Assembly: GCA_022601645.1 (NCBI GenBank)
Contig: JAJACH010000002.1
Coordinates: forward strand, 388,331-445,695
DNA length: 57,365 bases
Direction: 5' to 3'
DNA from: Chlamydiia bacterium
GTDB taxonomy: Bacteria; Chlamydiota; Chlamydiia; Chlamydiales; Simkaniaceae
Under the pieces are notes generated by a model. The model did no database searches. It was not told the DNA's origin and was given only the letters and a program-made list of their open reading frames with translations. Positions 45,655 through 52,881 of this stretch are shown here, in pieces (within the stretch, counting starts at the first letter, position 1; each line of letters begins with the position of its first letter). The position numbers and the translations under genes are program-made.

Positions 45655-46662
45655 ATGTCGATACGTGTAGCAATCAATGGTTTCGGTCGGATCGGAAGAA
45701 CCGTCTTTAGAAAATCACTAGATAATCCCAATATTGAAATAGTCGCAGTTAATGACTTGGTACCTGCTCCAAATTTAGCGTACCTTGTCAAACACGATTC
45801 TGTGCATGGTATGTGTAACCATGAAATTGGTTCCACAGACGATGAAATTATCGCAGATGGGAAGCACGTTAAAGTTTTAGCCATTAAAGATCCTAAAGAC
45901 TTGCCTTGGAAAGAGATGGAAGTTGATTATGTCATCGAAGCCACAGGCTTATTTACGCAAAAAGAACTAGCCGCTAAGCATTTGGAAGCAGGCGCAAAAA
46001 AGGTTATCATCTCTGCACCAGCAAAAGGAGACATCCCAACAATCGTAATGGGTGTCAACGAAGATACGTACGTTGCAAATGATCACCACATTGTATCAAA
46101 TGCCTCTTGCACGACAAATTGTTTAGCACCCGTTGTCAAAGTTCTACTCGATACTTTTGGAATCGAAGAAGGACTGATGACAACTGTCCATGCAATGACT
46201 GCTACGCAGCCTATTTTGGACGGTGCAAGTAAGAAAGACTTGCGCGGAGGGCGCTCTGGCGCTCTCAACATTATTCCCGCATCTACAGGCGCTGCAAAAG
46301 CTGTAGGCTTATGCATTCCTGAAGTGCAAGGAAAGTTAACCGGTATGGCGTTTCGGGTTCCCGTAGCCGATGTCTCAGTCGTAGATCTCACCGTTCGCCT
46401 ATCGAAAAAAACAAGCTATGAAGAAGTTTGCGCGGAAATGAAAAACGCTGCAAATGGACACTTAAAGGGAATCCTAGCCTATACCGAAGAGGACGTTGTG
46501 TCCTCAGATTTTATTGGAAATCCCCACTCATCTATCTTTGACAAAGGCGCAGGCATTGGGCTTAGCGATACCTTTGTGAAACTCGTCTCCTGGTACGATA
46601 ACGAAGTTGGCTATTCATGCCGGCTACTTGATCTTATTCACTACATGAACACTAAGGATTGA
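45655..46662 (+). CDS. gapA: Glyceraldehyde-3-phosphate dehydrogenase
   Basis: 335 residues. NAD-binding I-N-G-F-G-R-I-G-R at the start, and catalytic Cys in [13 protein letters not shown] full AGGAGG lies six bases before the ATG. It carries out the NAD-linked glycolytic step, using triose phosphates derived from imported hexose phosphate. Same place as C. trachomatis CT505. Confidence 0.98.
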   Translation: MSIRVAINGFGRIGRTVFRKSLDNPNIEIVAVNDLVPAPNLAYLVKHDSVHGMCNHEIGSTDDEIIADGKHVKVLAIKDPKDLPWKEMEVDYVIEATGLFTQKELAAKHLEAGAKKVIISAPAKGDIPTIVMGVNEDTYVANDHHIVSNASCTTNCLAPVVKVLLDTFGIEEGLMTTVHAMTATQPILDGASKKDLRGGRSGALNIIPASTGAAKAVGLCIPEVQGKLTGMAFRVPVADVSVVDLTVRLSKKTSYEEVCAEMKNAANGHLKGILAYTEEDVVSSDFIGNPHSSIFDKGAGIGLSDTFVKLVSWYDNEVGYSCRLLDLIHYMNTKD

Positions 46663-46689
46663 TGAGAGGACAACACATGAGAGTTACCC

Positions 46690-47364
46690 GTGAATTATAC
46701 AAGAGAACCAATTATAGAAACGATTCTAACGCCAAAGGAAGGGCACAAGTTGATTGTGCGTTCTTCATCTGGTGCGCACCAGGAGGAATACAACGTTGAC
46801 GCCGTAGAGATTGTCTCTTTCGGCGATGCATTTTTCTTCCGCTCACAAGAAAGACCTAAATCTTTTCTCGTGCCTGTATCCGATTATGAAGTGATCGAAG
46901 GTAAAGAGACAAGAAGTGTTCTTAAAAAAGCCTCTGTTGAGAAGAACATTAAGATAGCAGGCGGTCGTCGCGAGAAAGAACCACCTCCACCAGAACCTTT
47001 TGAAGAACAAAAACCAAAAAAACGACGTACTAGACGTCGCCGCGTTGCTAAAGAAGAACCTACAGACGATAAAAACGCAGAAAATCCTGTAAGCGAAGAA
47101 GACGCTCCTCTAGTTAAGAAGCTTCTCCCTCCGCCAGCAACGCTGATTTCGGAACATCTCGCAAAATATAAGAGCTACCAAATCACAGAACCTGGTCTTT
47201 TTGAAGAACCGCAGGTCGAAGATGAAGTTCTACCAGAAACGGTTGAAGACTCGACCCTCGAAGAATATCACCCAGAAGTGACTACAGATGATGTCGTGGA
47301 ACCTGAGCTTGTTAAAAGTGAAGAAGAACTCCACCCTGTTCCACCAGATTCTGAGGAAACTTAA
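46690..47364 (+). CDS. Chlamydial hypothetical protein with Arg/Lys patch and acidic tail (CT504 position)
   Basis: 224 residues from GTG 46690; an in-frame stop four codons upstream excludes an earlier start, and GAGAG lies seven bases upstream. Residues 1-75 look like a small beta-rich domain. A Pro/Glu stretch and K-K-R-R-T-R-R-R-R (about 109-117) follow, then a long acidic, Pro-rich, low-complexity tail. No enzyme motif is visible. It follows gapA, as does CT504 in C. trachomatis. Nucleic-acid binding by the basic patch is a guess. Confidence 0.72.
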   Translation: MNYTREPIIETILTPKEGHKLIVRSSSGAHQEEYNVDAVEIVSFGDAFFFRSQERPKSFLVPVSDYEVIEGKETRSVLKKASVEKNIKIAGGRREKEPPPPEPFEEQKPKKRRTRRRRVAKEEPTDDKNAENPVSEEDAPLVKKLLPPPATLISEHLAKYKSYQITEPGLFEEPQVEDEVLPETVEDSTLEEYHPEVTTDDVVEPELVKSEEELHPVPPDSEET

Positions 47365-47876
47365 CCAGCGCAGTGGCCAAGGCCACAAACCATGTACGCG
47401 CTGACGATATTGACCAGCGTGACGATAAACATTAAGCCCATAGCGCCTTTCTCAAATCCAGAGAGGCGCTGTGCGATCTGACTATCTTCTGGTTTAGACC
47501 AAAACCACATGAACGCTAAAGCAATCAGTGAGCAGCCAAACACCAAGAATGACCAGGTGTATAGTTGCAAACCAAAAACGGGAAATCCCCATTGCTTAAA
47601 GCCAGGACAAATATGTAGTGCAATCTGTCTTAAGGCGACAGCACCACCAAAAATAATCCCAAGCATCGACATCGCATAGTGACTCGGCCGAACGGCATAG
47701 CGCAAGTTGAGCATTGGTCCAAGGGACACCATGATCATACAAAGCCGTTGCAGTTCGCAGAGGGGACAAGGACTTTGGTGTTCATCAAACTGATAAATCA
47801 ATGCGCCGATGAGAACAAGTGCCAGCACGTAAATCCATGCCGCGTTTAAAAAGCGGATAAAATAAAATCTCTTCAC
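47361..47876 (-). CDS. dsbB: Disulfide bond formation protein DsbB
   Basis: 171 residues with five hydrophobic segments. C37-P-L-C40 in the first periplasmic loop, followed by E-L-Q-R, is the DsbB/BdbC signature. The second loop shows only one Cys (H-I-C-P-G, C90). A further pair, C-G-L-G-H-C (C164, C169), sits at the C-terminus after an extra helix. DsbB reoxidises a periplasmic thiol oxidase and passes electrons to quinone; cysteine-rich chlamydial envelope proteins need it. GTG start overlaps the stop of the small upstream gene. Confidence 0.88.
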   Translation of the reverse strand: MKRFYFIRFLNAAWIYVLALVLIGALIYQFDEHQSPCPLCELQRLCMIMVSLGPMLNLRYAVRPSHYAMSMLGIIFGGAVALRQIALHICPGFKQWGFPVFGLQLYTWSFLVFGCSLIALAFMWFWSKPEDSQIAQRLSGFEKGAMGLMFIVTLVNIVSAYMVCGLGHCAG

Positions 47877-48031
47877 AGCTTAATCCCCAACGTCGAGTGA
47901 GCATAGTAAACAATCATTAGTCCTGCCATGTAGAGCAGGTTCAAAAAAGCCAAGATCATTCCTGTCTTTCTCCAGCCGGACCAGAGAAGGATCATGACGA
48001 TGGCGAATATAGAAAAGGTTGCAAGCATCAT
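47873..48031 (-). CDS. 52-residue membrane protein upstream of dsbB
   Basis: It begins with ATG ATG at 48031/48028, seven to ten bases after an AGAGG site, and ends in a GTGA overlap with dsbB. Two hydrophobic helices (about residues 3-17 and 26-43) are joined by W-S-G-W-R-K-T. The coupling to dsbB and well-formed start make it a real gene in my view. A small subunit or accessory of DsbB is an inference; no family recognised. Confidence 0.72.
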   Translation of the reverse strand: MMLATFSIFAIVMILLWSGWRKTGMILAFLNLLYMAGLMIVYYAHSTLGIKL

Positions 48032-48058
48032 AATAACTTACCTCTAACACAACCCCTT

Positions 48059-48076
48059 CACCTTGTCAACAAGGTG
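48059..48076. promoter_or_regulatory. Inverted repeat between divergent genes
   Basis: CACCTTG-TCAA-CAAGGTG, a 7-bp perfect repeat lying between the dsbB-side gene and the promoter of the gene at 48152. An operator is possible, or merely a hairpin in the leader of the minus-strand transcript. Confidence 0.4.
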
Positions 48077-48105
48077 GACTAGGTGAATAAAGATTGTGTG
48101 AATTC

Positions 48106-48134
48106 TTGAGTGGTGGTAGGGTTTTTTTTACACT
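48106..48134 (+). promoter_or_regulatory. Promoter of the 94-aa protein gene
   Basis: TTGAGT (48106-48111) and TACACT (48129-48134) with a 17-base spacer ending in a run of seven T; the ATG follows 17 bases later behind AAGGAGAG. Confidence 0.6.
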
Positions 48135-48151
48135 AATTTAAGGAGAGAGAG

Positions 48152-48436
48152 ATGGTACATGGAGTTCATGCAGCGCCGCCCGCGGGATTTAGCGCTTATT
48201 TAACACCTCAGAATGTTGTTAAGGTGGCGGCTGTGACTGTTGCTCTGTATGCGATTAGCTGCCTTCCTGGGGCTGAGGCTAATCCAGCAAATCGTGTGGT
48301 GGTTACGTCTTTAGTCGATCGCGTGACTAAAACGGAGGGATTTCAAAAGGGTCTGTGTGAATTGGTTGCTAGCGCAACTGAGCCTGTAATGGAAGGGCTT
48401 GCAGAACTCTGTGAGCAGTTCTACCCCGCGGTGTAA
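48152..48436 (+). CDS. Small hypothetical protein, 94 aa
   Basis: A good AAGGAG site and promoter precede it. One hydrophobic helix is seen at about residues 24-43, containing V-A-A-V-T-V-A-L-Y-A-I-S-C-L. A 50-residue helical C-terminal region with three Cys in total follows. The N-terminal part is Ala/Pro-rich and not a normal signal peptide. No family recognised; membrane-anchored. Confidence 0.65.
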   Translation: MVHGVHAAPPAGFSAYLTPQNVVKVAAVTVALYAISCLPGAEANPANRVVVTSLVDRVTKTEGFQKGLCELVASATEPVMEGLAELCEQFYPAV

Positions 48437-48446
48437 TGGATCAAAC

Positions 48447-48476
48447 TTGTGTCTAATCCCCGCAATTTGGTATAGT
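48447..48476 (+). promoter_or_regulatory. Promoter of tRNA-Leu
   Basis: TTGTGT and TATAGT are separated by 18 bases; the -10 ends 12 bases before the mature tRNA, leaving room for a short leader. Confidence 0.5.
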
Positions 48477-48488
48477 ATTTGGTACCAC

Positions 48489-48572
48489 GCTCGGATGGTG
48501 AAATTGGTAGACACAAGGGACTTAAAATCCCTTGGCAGCAATGCCGTGTGGGTTCGAGTCCCTCTCCGAGCA
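48489..48572 (+). tRNA. tRNA-Leu (anticodon TAA)
   Basis: An 84-base cloverleaf: acceptor GCTCGGA pairs with TCCGAGC, the anticodon stem AGGGA/TCCCT holds ct-TAA-aa, a long variable arm (TGGCAGCAATGCCG) is typical for Leu, and GTTCGAGTC lies in the T arm. CCA is not encoded. The discriminator base is A. Confidence 0.96.
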
Positions 48573-48595
48573 ATTTCCTTTAAAGAGTATTGTAT

Positions 48596-48943
48596 ATGAC
48601 AGACAAGAACATTGGGACTGCAAAAGCCTATTATCAGGCCATGGGTAACAAGGATCTTTCTGCTTTGGAAAGATGTCTTCATCCTAAGGTTGAATTTTCG
48701 GCCCCTTTAGCAAAGACGGAGGGGAGGGAGGCTTTATTAGAGGGCGCCAAGCGTTTTTTTGCAGCTTATGATACCTTGACGATTTGTGATGTGTGCGGCA
48801 ATGGGGAAAAAGCGATGGTTGTCTATGAGCTTTTGTGCCCCGAGCCGATCGGCTCAGCTCGAGCAGTAGCGCTTATGAGCTTTCAAGATGCTCTCATCTC
48901 AAGCGTTGAACTTTTCTATGACGCAAGACCTTTTCTTAGGTAG
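48596..48943 (+). CDS. SnoaL-like/NTF2-fold small protein
   Basis: About 115 residues from ATG 48596. The pattern A-x-A-Y-Y-Q-A-M-G-N-K-D-L-S-A-L-E, then H-P-K-V-E-F-S-A-P-L with a basic/acidic loop and four strands, is that of SnoaL-like polyketide-cyclase/NTF2 folds. These cover many small enzymes and stress proteins; no specific role can be read. It lies 23 bases behind tRNA-Leu and may be co-transcribed with it. Confidence 0.68.
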   Translation: MTDKNIGTAKAYYQAMGNKDLSALERCLHPKVEFSAPLAKTEGREALLEGAKRFFAAYDTLTICDVCGNGEKAMVVYELLCPEPIGSARAVALMSFQDALISSVELFYDARPFLR

Positions 48944-49103
48944 AAGCAGTGCGCGGATTAGCGTTTTTCTTGGTCTTTCTTAGGTTTGGCCGTAAAGCGG
49001 AGAAAATAAATCTGCCGTCTTGAGATCCATCTCTTGCATTGTGTAACTTGTTGACTATAAGTTAGTTTGCTGGAAATGGGGGCGTGTGATAGAATGTTTT
49101 TCT

Positions 49104-49658
49104 ATGATTACAAAAGATATAATGACGAGAAGGCTATGGTTAGCCGCTCTCTTTTTAACACCGATTTGGCCTCTAATTAATCAGGTATTCGTCCTCAAGC
49201 AGACTTCGTTTCTTCTTGCAGGAGTTGTTATTCACGGTCTGGTAATTCTGCTTTTTTATACCTTTTCGTATGAAAAGGGGGGCACTAAATTGTTAACGTT
49301 CACGATCTGGACGACGACATTTAGTTTGCTTGTGATGCTGATCTCAATAATAGCGATGGCAGTGACGTATAAACTTGGGTATTCTTATCAATTGCTCTAT
49401 TATGGGGGTTTACTTCTCAACAGTCTTTTCTGGCTTTACACCTGTCGTCGGTTACGGACGTACAACATTGCAAGAGAGTATACGCGGGTAAGCGGGATGG
49501 AAGAGTGGAAAGCGCTTTTTGAGAGCATGGACGGTTTAGAGGACTTAGAAATGCTTGATAAGGCTTATCGGGAAGCTGTTCGTAAGCACCCAAAAATTGA
49601 GAGAGCGTTAACCCAGCATTTTGAAAAGCTCGGTGGCAAGCTTTGCATCGATAGTTAA
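49104..49658 (+). CDS. Hypothetical membrane protein with four helices
   Basis: From ATG 49104 the protein has about 184 residues; GTG 49086 would add six. Four hydrophobic segments occupy residues 9-110, and the C-terminal 75 residues are charged and helical (R-E-Y-T-R-V onward). No family recognised. The 160 bases before it show a TTGACT near 49047 but no matching -10. Its TAA forms a TTAA overlap with the convergent methyltransferase remnant. Confidence 0.68.
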   Translation: MITKDIMTRRLWLAALFLTPIWPLINQVFVLKQTSFLLAGVVIHGLVILLFYTFSYEKGGTKLLTFTIWTTTFSLLVMLISIIAMAVTYKLGYSYQLLYYGGLLLNSLFWLYTCRRLRTYNIAREYTRVSGMEEWKALFESMDGLEDLEMLDKAYREAVRKHPKIERALTQHFEKLGGKLCIDS

Positions 49659-50270
49659 TCTTTCATACAAAGTGCCCAGATAAGGCAGGTGTCACTTGTG
49701 TGGATTTCTCGTTTGATGGAGAAATGGGGGGAGAGAGTTTTTCTCCACCAGGTGGCGGGTTTAACGGTCAGGTGCAAAGGCTCGCTTAGGGTCTTGCCGT
49801 AGTGATCGGGGACGCAGGAGATGCTAATGAGTCCTCCTTTCAAGGTGTGGCTTGCCATTGATGCGAGGGTGGTGTTTATTCTCTTCTGGCAGGTGTTCAA
49901 GAACATCAAAAGAGAGCATCCAAGTGGCTTTTTCTAAGGTGGTGGGGAGTTCCCACAAACTTGATTCGGTAAAGACAATGGGCGGGGTCTCTCCTAAGGT
50001 ATTAAGGTAGATTGCGGGATCAAGGGCGCTTTTTGTAAGGTCGATGAGGTGGGGTGTTAGCCCTTTTTCTAAGAGGAAGGGAGCTGAGCGTCCTGTGCCG
50101 CAGCCAAAATCTAGAACACGATCGCCTTTTTTAGGCTGAAAGGTTTTTAGAAAGATAGGAATCAGGTAGTCATAGGAAGATTCGGCGTTTTCATGTGCAC
50201 CGCGGTATTCTGGGTGCTTTTGCCAAAGTCGTGTGTATTTTGCGTGTTCTTTTGCACTGAGTTCATCCAT
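49655..50270 (-). pseudogene. Class I SAM methyltransferase split by a frameshift
   Basis: The first frame (50270 down to about 49885) encodes V-L-D-F-G-C-G-T-G-R-S-A-P, the SAM motif I, and F-D-V-L-E-H-L-P-E-E; it then runs into unrelated residues. The natural continuation (R-I-N-T-T-L-A-S-M-A-S-H) is in another frame to base 49655. Restoring one AG/GA dinucleotide in a GAGA stretch at about 49880-49888 would join them into a protein of about 205 residues. Real mutation, sequencing error and programmed shift cannot be separated here. Substrate unknown. Confidence 0.75.
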
Positions 50271-50425
50271 ACGCGTTTTTTAAGGCCTTTTGTTGGAGCT
50301 CAATATGTAAAATCTTATCGAGTTTGTCTACCAAAAATCTCTTTTGATGGAAGGATAAACTTGTATAAATTCTAAGCGACGTATTAGCCTGGGACCTTAC
50401 CCACAACCAGAAAGTGTTTCATGTT

Positions 50426-51286
50426 ATGCGATTGAGATTTGTTTCTATTTTATGCGTTTTGATTCTTGCGATGAAAGACGTGTGTTTTGCTGGTACACAA
50501 CCAGAAAGTTTGTATCAAGAAAAGAAAGTTATCGTTTCAACAATTCCCAAAAGTGGAACGCATTTGATCAAAAAAACGTGTAAGCTGTTAGCCGAGTATG
50601 GCTTGATTAAGCCTGATGTTGTGGTTCATAGTGGTCACTATGCCTATCTCCCTCAAAATAAACTTTCGGGTCTACTTAACAAAGAGGTTGCGCTACTTGG
50701 GGTGGTGCGAGATTTAAGGGATGTATCTGTTTCTGAGGTGGCGTGGTTATCGCATCTACAAAATGAGTTCCACTGGTGGTATCCCTATTGGCTTCAGCTT
50801 GATTTTGACGAGCAGCTATCTCATGTCATCAACGATAATGTGGAAGATTTATTGCCGGATAATTCAGAGGAGATTGTGAGTCATTTTGGACTTCACTGGT
50901 CTATTAATCGGTTATATCAATTGATAGACGCCGATGTTGATCGATGCATCATTCGTTTTGAAGACCTTATTGGTCCAAAAGGCGGGGGCTCAAAAGAGGC
51001 TCAGATGGAAGCGCTGTATAAAATCGCGACTTTTTTAGGGATGCACTCCTCGTTTGAGGAGTCTTATGCCACTTTAGAAGTCATTGCAGAGAATATTTTT
51101 GGCGATAAAGTGGGTAGCGAAAAAGAAAATATCACGTATCTCGTTGGTAAAGAATCGGGGCTTGGAGGAAAAATCGGTAAGTGGAAATTGTATTTTACTG
51201 ATGAGCATATCGATTTATTTAAACACTGGTATCCAACGTTTCTCGTGGATTTTGGTTATGAGGAAGATAATGACTGGGGGCTTTGA
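50426..51286 (+). CDS. Exported sulfotransferase-domain protein
   Basis: From ATG 50426 (GTG 50414 would add four residues) the protein has a signal peptide of about 23 residues. A sulfotransferase fold follows: the PAPS 5'-phosphosulfate loop S-T-I-P-K-S-G-T-H-L, a 3'-phosphate-binding segment V-R-D-L-R-D-V-S-V-S, and R-F-E-D-L-I-G. All three fit the cytosolic-type family. A signal peptide is unusual because PAPS is cytosolic; either it is secreted to a host compartment or the N-terminus is an anchor. It sits alone, convergent with the racemase-like gene. Confidence 0.8.
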   Translation: MRLRFVSILCVLILAMKDVCFAGTQPESLYQEKKVIVSTIPKSGTHLIKKTCKLLAEYGLIKPDVVVHSGHYAYLPQNKLSGLLNKEVALLGVVRDLRDVSVSEVAWLSHLQNEFHWWYPYWLQLDFDEQLSHVINDNVEDLLPDNSEEIVSHFGLHWSINRLYQLIDADVDRCIIRFEDLIGPKGGGSKEAQMEALYKIATFLGMHSSFEESYATLEVIAENIFGDKVGSEKENITYLVGKESGLGGKIGKWKLYFTDEHIDLFKHWYPTFLVDFGYEEDNDWGL

Positions 51287-51290
51287 AGAC

Positions 51291-51866
51291 TTAAAAGAGA
51301 TGAGTTAAGAGGTCTATTTTCTTGGCATGAAACGACTGCTTTTCAAAAGCACAGCTCAGTTCGCTGCAAGCGATTAACACCTGGTCGACGCTGTCATAGG
51401 AGACGGTTTGCATAAAAGCGTTGACGAGATCAACGTCACCATTCTTATAGAAGCTGTGTCGGATCCGCTCTAGAAGGGGGATATCCGGATGGATGTATGT
51501 GCAGTCGATTTCTTTTAGAAAAAAGGGGTTGTCGATGGTGTATTTGGAGCCTAAGATCATCACACGCTTACCGGTTAAAGGGGGAAGCTCAAGCGGGAGT
51601 ATCTTGGTTGTATCAAAGGGCATTTGGGGCAAAAGCCCGTGCAGGGTGATATTTGGGAGAAGGATTTTTGACGCGTTATTGCTGCTAATTAGGGGCTCTA
51701 AAAGAGCTTGGATCGGCTCTATTTGAAAGGGGAGAAAGCGGTTGATCTGTTCAAAGTCAAGTGGGAGAGTTTGGTAGTGTTTCCCGTGGAGTTTTTTTTG
51801 GATATAGAGCAAGGCAGTTGGGCCAACTGCTGGCAAAAGCGCTAGGGATTCTTTGTCAGCAGACAT
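51291..51866 (-). CDS. Aspartate/glutamate racemase-like protein, one catalytic Cys missing
   Basis: 191 residues. The start A-L-L-P-A-V-G-P-T-A resembles the G-G-M-G-P loop, and I-A-C-S-E-L-S resembles the C-terminal catalytic G-C-T-E-[IL]. The first catalytic Cys, normally in P-C-N-T-x-H, is replaced: the site reads P-N-I-T-L-H. A two-Cys racemase is therefore unlikely; a one-Cys variant or another lyase/isomerase is possible. Its start lies within egtD (25-base overlap), so it is likely translated with egtD. Confidence 0.62.
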   Translation of the reverse strand: MSADKESLALLPAVGPTALLYIQKKLHGKHYQTLPLDFEQINRFLPFQIEPIQALLEPLISSNNASKILLPNITLHGLLPQMPFDTTKILPLELPPLTGKRVMILGSKYTIDNPFFLKEIDCTYIHPDIPLLERIRHSFYKNGDVDLVNAFMQTVSYDSVDQVLIACSELSCAFEKQSFHAKKIDLLTHLF

Positions 51867-52798
51867 TCCAAAAACAGCTCCTCTTTATCGGTGAAAGTTT
51901 GATCAAGGTGAAGGAAAGCGCTATTAGCAAGGTCTTTGATCATACCCGGGGTGTATTTTTGCGAGAGCTCTGTATGGATGCTCTCAAACCGTTTAAAGGA
52001 AAATGAGAGGTTGGCCTGTTTTAACGTGACGGTTTGATCTTTTAAGCTCATAAGGTAGCTTTTTGTCTCTCCCGTTTCAGGGTTGTAGGTGGGGTAGTGC
52101 TCAAAGTCATCTAGGTTGAAATCACCGCCAAGTTCATCGTTAATCCGTCGCAGCAGATTGAGGTTAAAGGCGCTTGTAACGCCGCTTGCATCGTTGTAGG
52201 CATCTAAGATGATATTGGGATCTTTCATTTTATCCACGCCAAGGAGCATGTAGTCAGGGGAGGTCATTTTATCTGAGATCTTTGCTAAAAACTCTCTTGC
52301 TTGTGGATGCGTAAGGTTACCGATACTTGATCCGATGAACATGAATATGCGGTTGTCTGTATGCGCCAGCGGAAGAGATTCTAACGCCTCTTGGTACGTG
52401 GCATGAATGGGCTGATAGTGGGGCTTAAGATCCATTTCAAGGAGGTTCCCCTGAAGAAAGTCTAGGGCATTTTGTGAGATGTCGATCGGGTGAAAATGAA
52501 TGTCTAGACCCTGCCTTAGTAAAGCTTCTAAAAACAAGAGAGACTTTACTCCATCACCCGCGCCAAACTCATACACGTGCACGGTTTGACCAAGCTTCAT
52601 GCTTTCGATAATCTCCTTTGACTGCTCTAAAAAAATTTCAAGCTCTGCGCGTGTGAGATAGTACTCGGGCATCTCCATGATCTGTTGGAAAAGATTGTCG
52701 CCTCGTTTGTCATAGAAATACTTAGAGGGGAGGTGTTTTTGGGGTGCGCTTAGTCCAGATACTACATCTTCTAGAAATACCGAGGTCGTTTGCGTCAT
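51842..52798 (-). CDS. egtD: L-histidine N-alpha-methyltransferase (ergothioneine pathway)
   Basis: About 318 residues from ATG 52798 (TTG 52801 precedes it). Family marks: F-Y-D-K-R-G-D-N-L-F with M-P-E-Y-Y-L-T-R-A-E, SAM loop E-F-G-A-G-D-G-V-K, F-I-G-S-S-I-G-N-L, L-L-G-V-D-K-M-K-D, F-N-L-N-L-L-R-R-I-N and H-T-E-L-S-Q-K-Y, where the Glu and Ser of substrate binding are kept. The enzyme trimethylates His to hercynine. Divergent from egtB with about 80 bases between starts. Confidence 0.88.
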   Translation of the reverse strand: MTQTTSVFLEDVVSGLSAPQKHLPSKYFYDKRGDNLFQQIMEMPEYYLTRAELEIFLEQSKEIIESMKLGQTVHVYEFGAGDGVKSLLFLEALLRQGLDIHFHPIDISQNALDFLQGNLLEMDLKPHYQPIHATYQEALESLPLAHTDNRIFMFIGSSIGNLTHPQAREFLAKISDKMTSPDYMLLGVDKMKDPNIILDAYNDASGVTSAFNLNLLRRINDELGGDFNLDDFEHYPTYNPETGETKSYLMSLKDQTVTLKQANLSFSFKRFESIHTELSQKYTPGMIKDLANSAFLHLDQTFTDKEELFLECLLTKNP

Positions 52799-52881
52799 CA
52801 AAATCTCTTGCTGTGTTTAAAAAAAATCTACTCTGGCATATGTTAGAGGTTATTTGCAATCCCATCTTTTTGGAGACTAAC

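Noticed and set aside
49824..50270. Programmed frameshift in the methyltransferase
   Set aside because: There is no slippery heptamer or following hairpin at the GAGA site, so mutation or sequencing error is more likely.
52744..52881. Upstream ATG 52744 as the egtB start
   Set aside because: It would overlap the egtD start and add 46 residues not typical of EgtB; the ATG at 52882 has a good ribosome-binding site.
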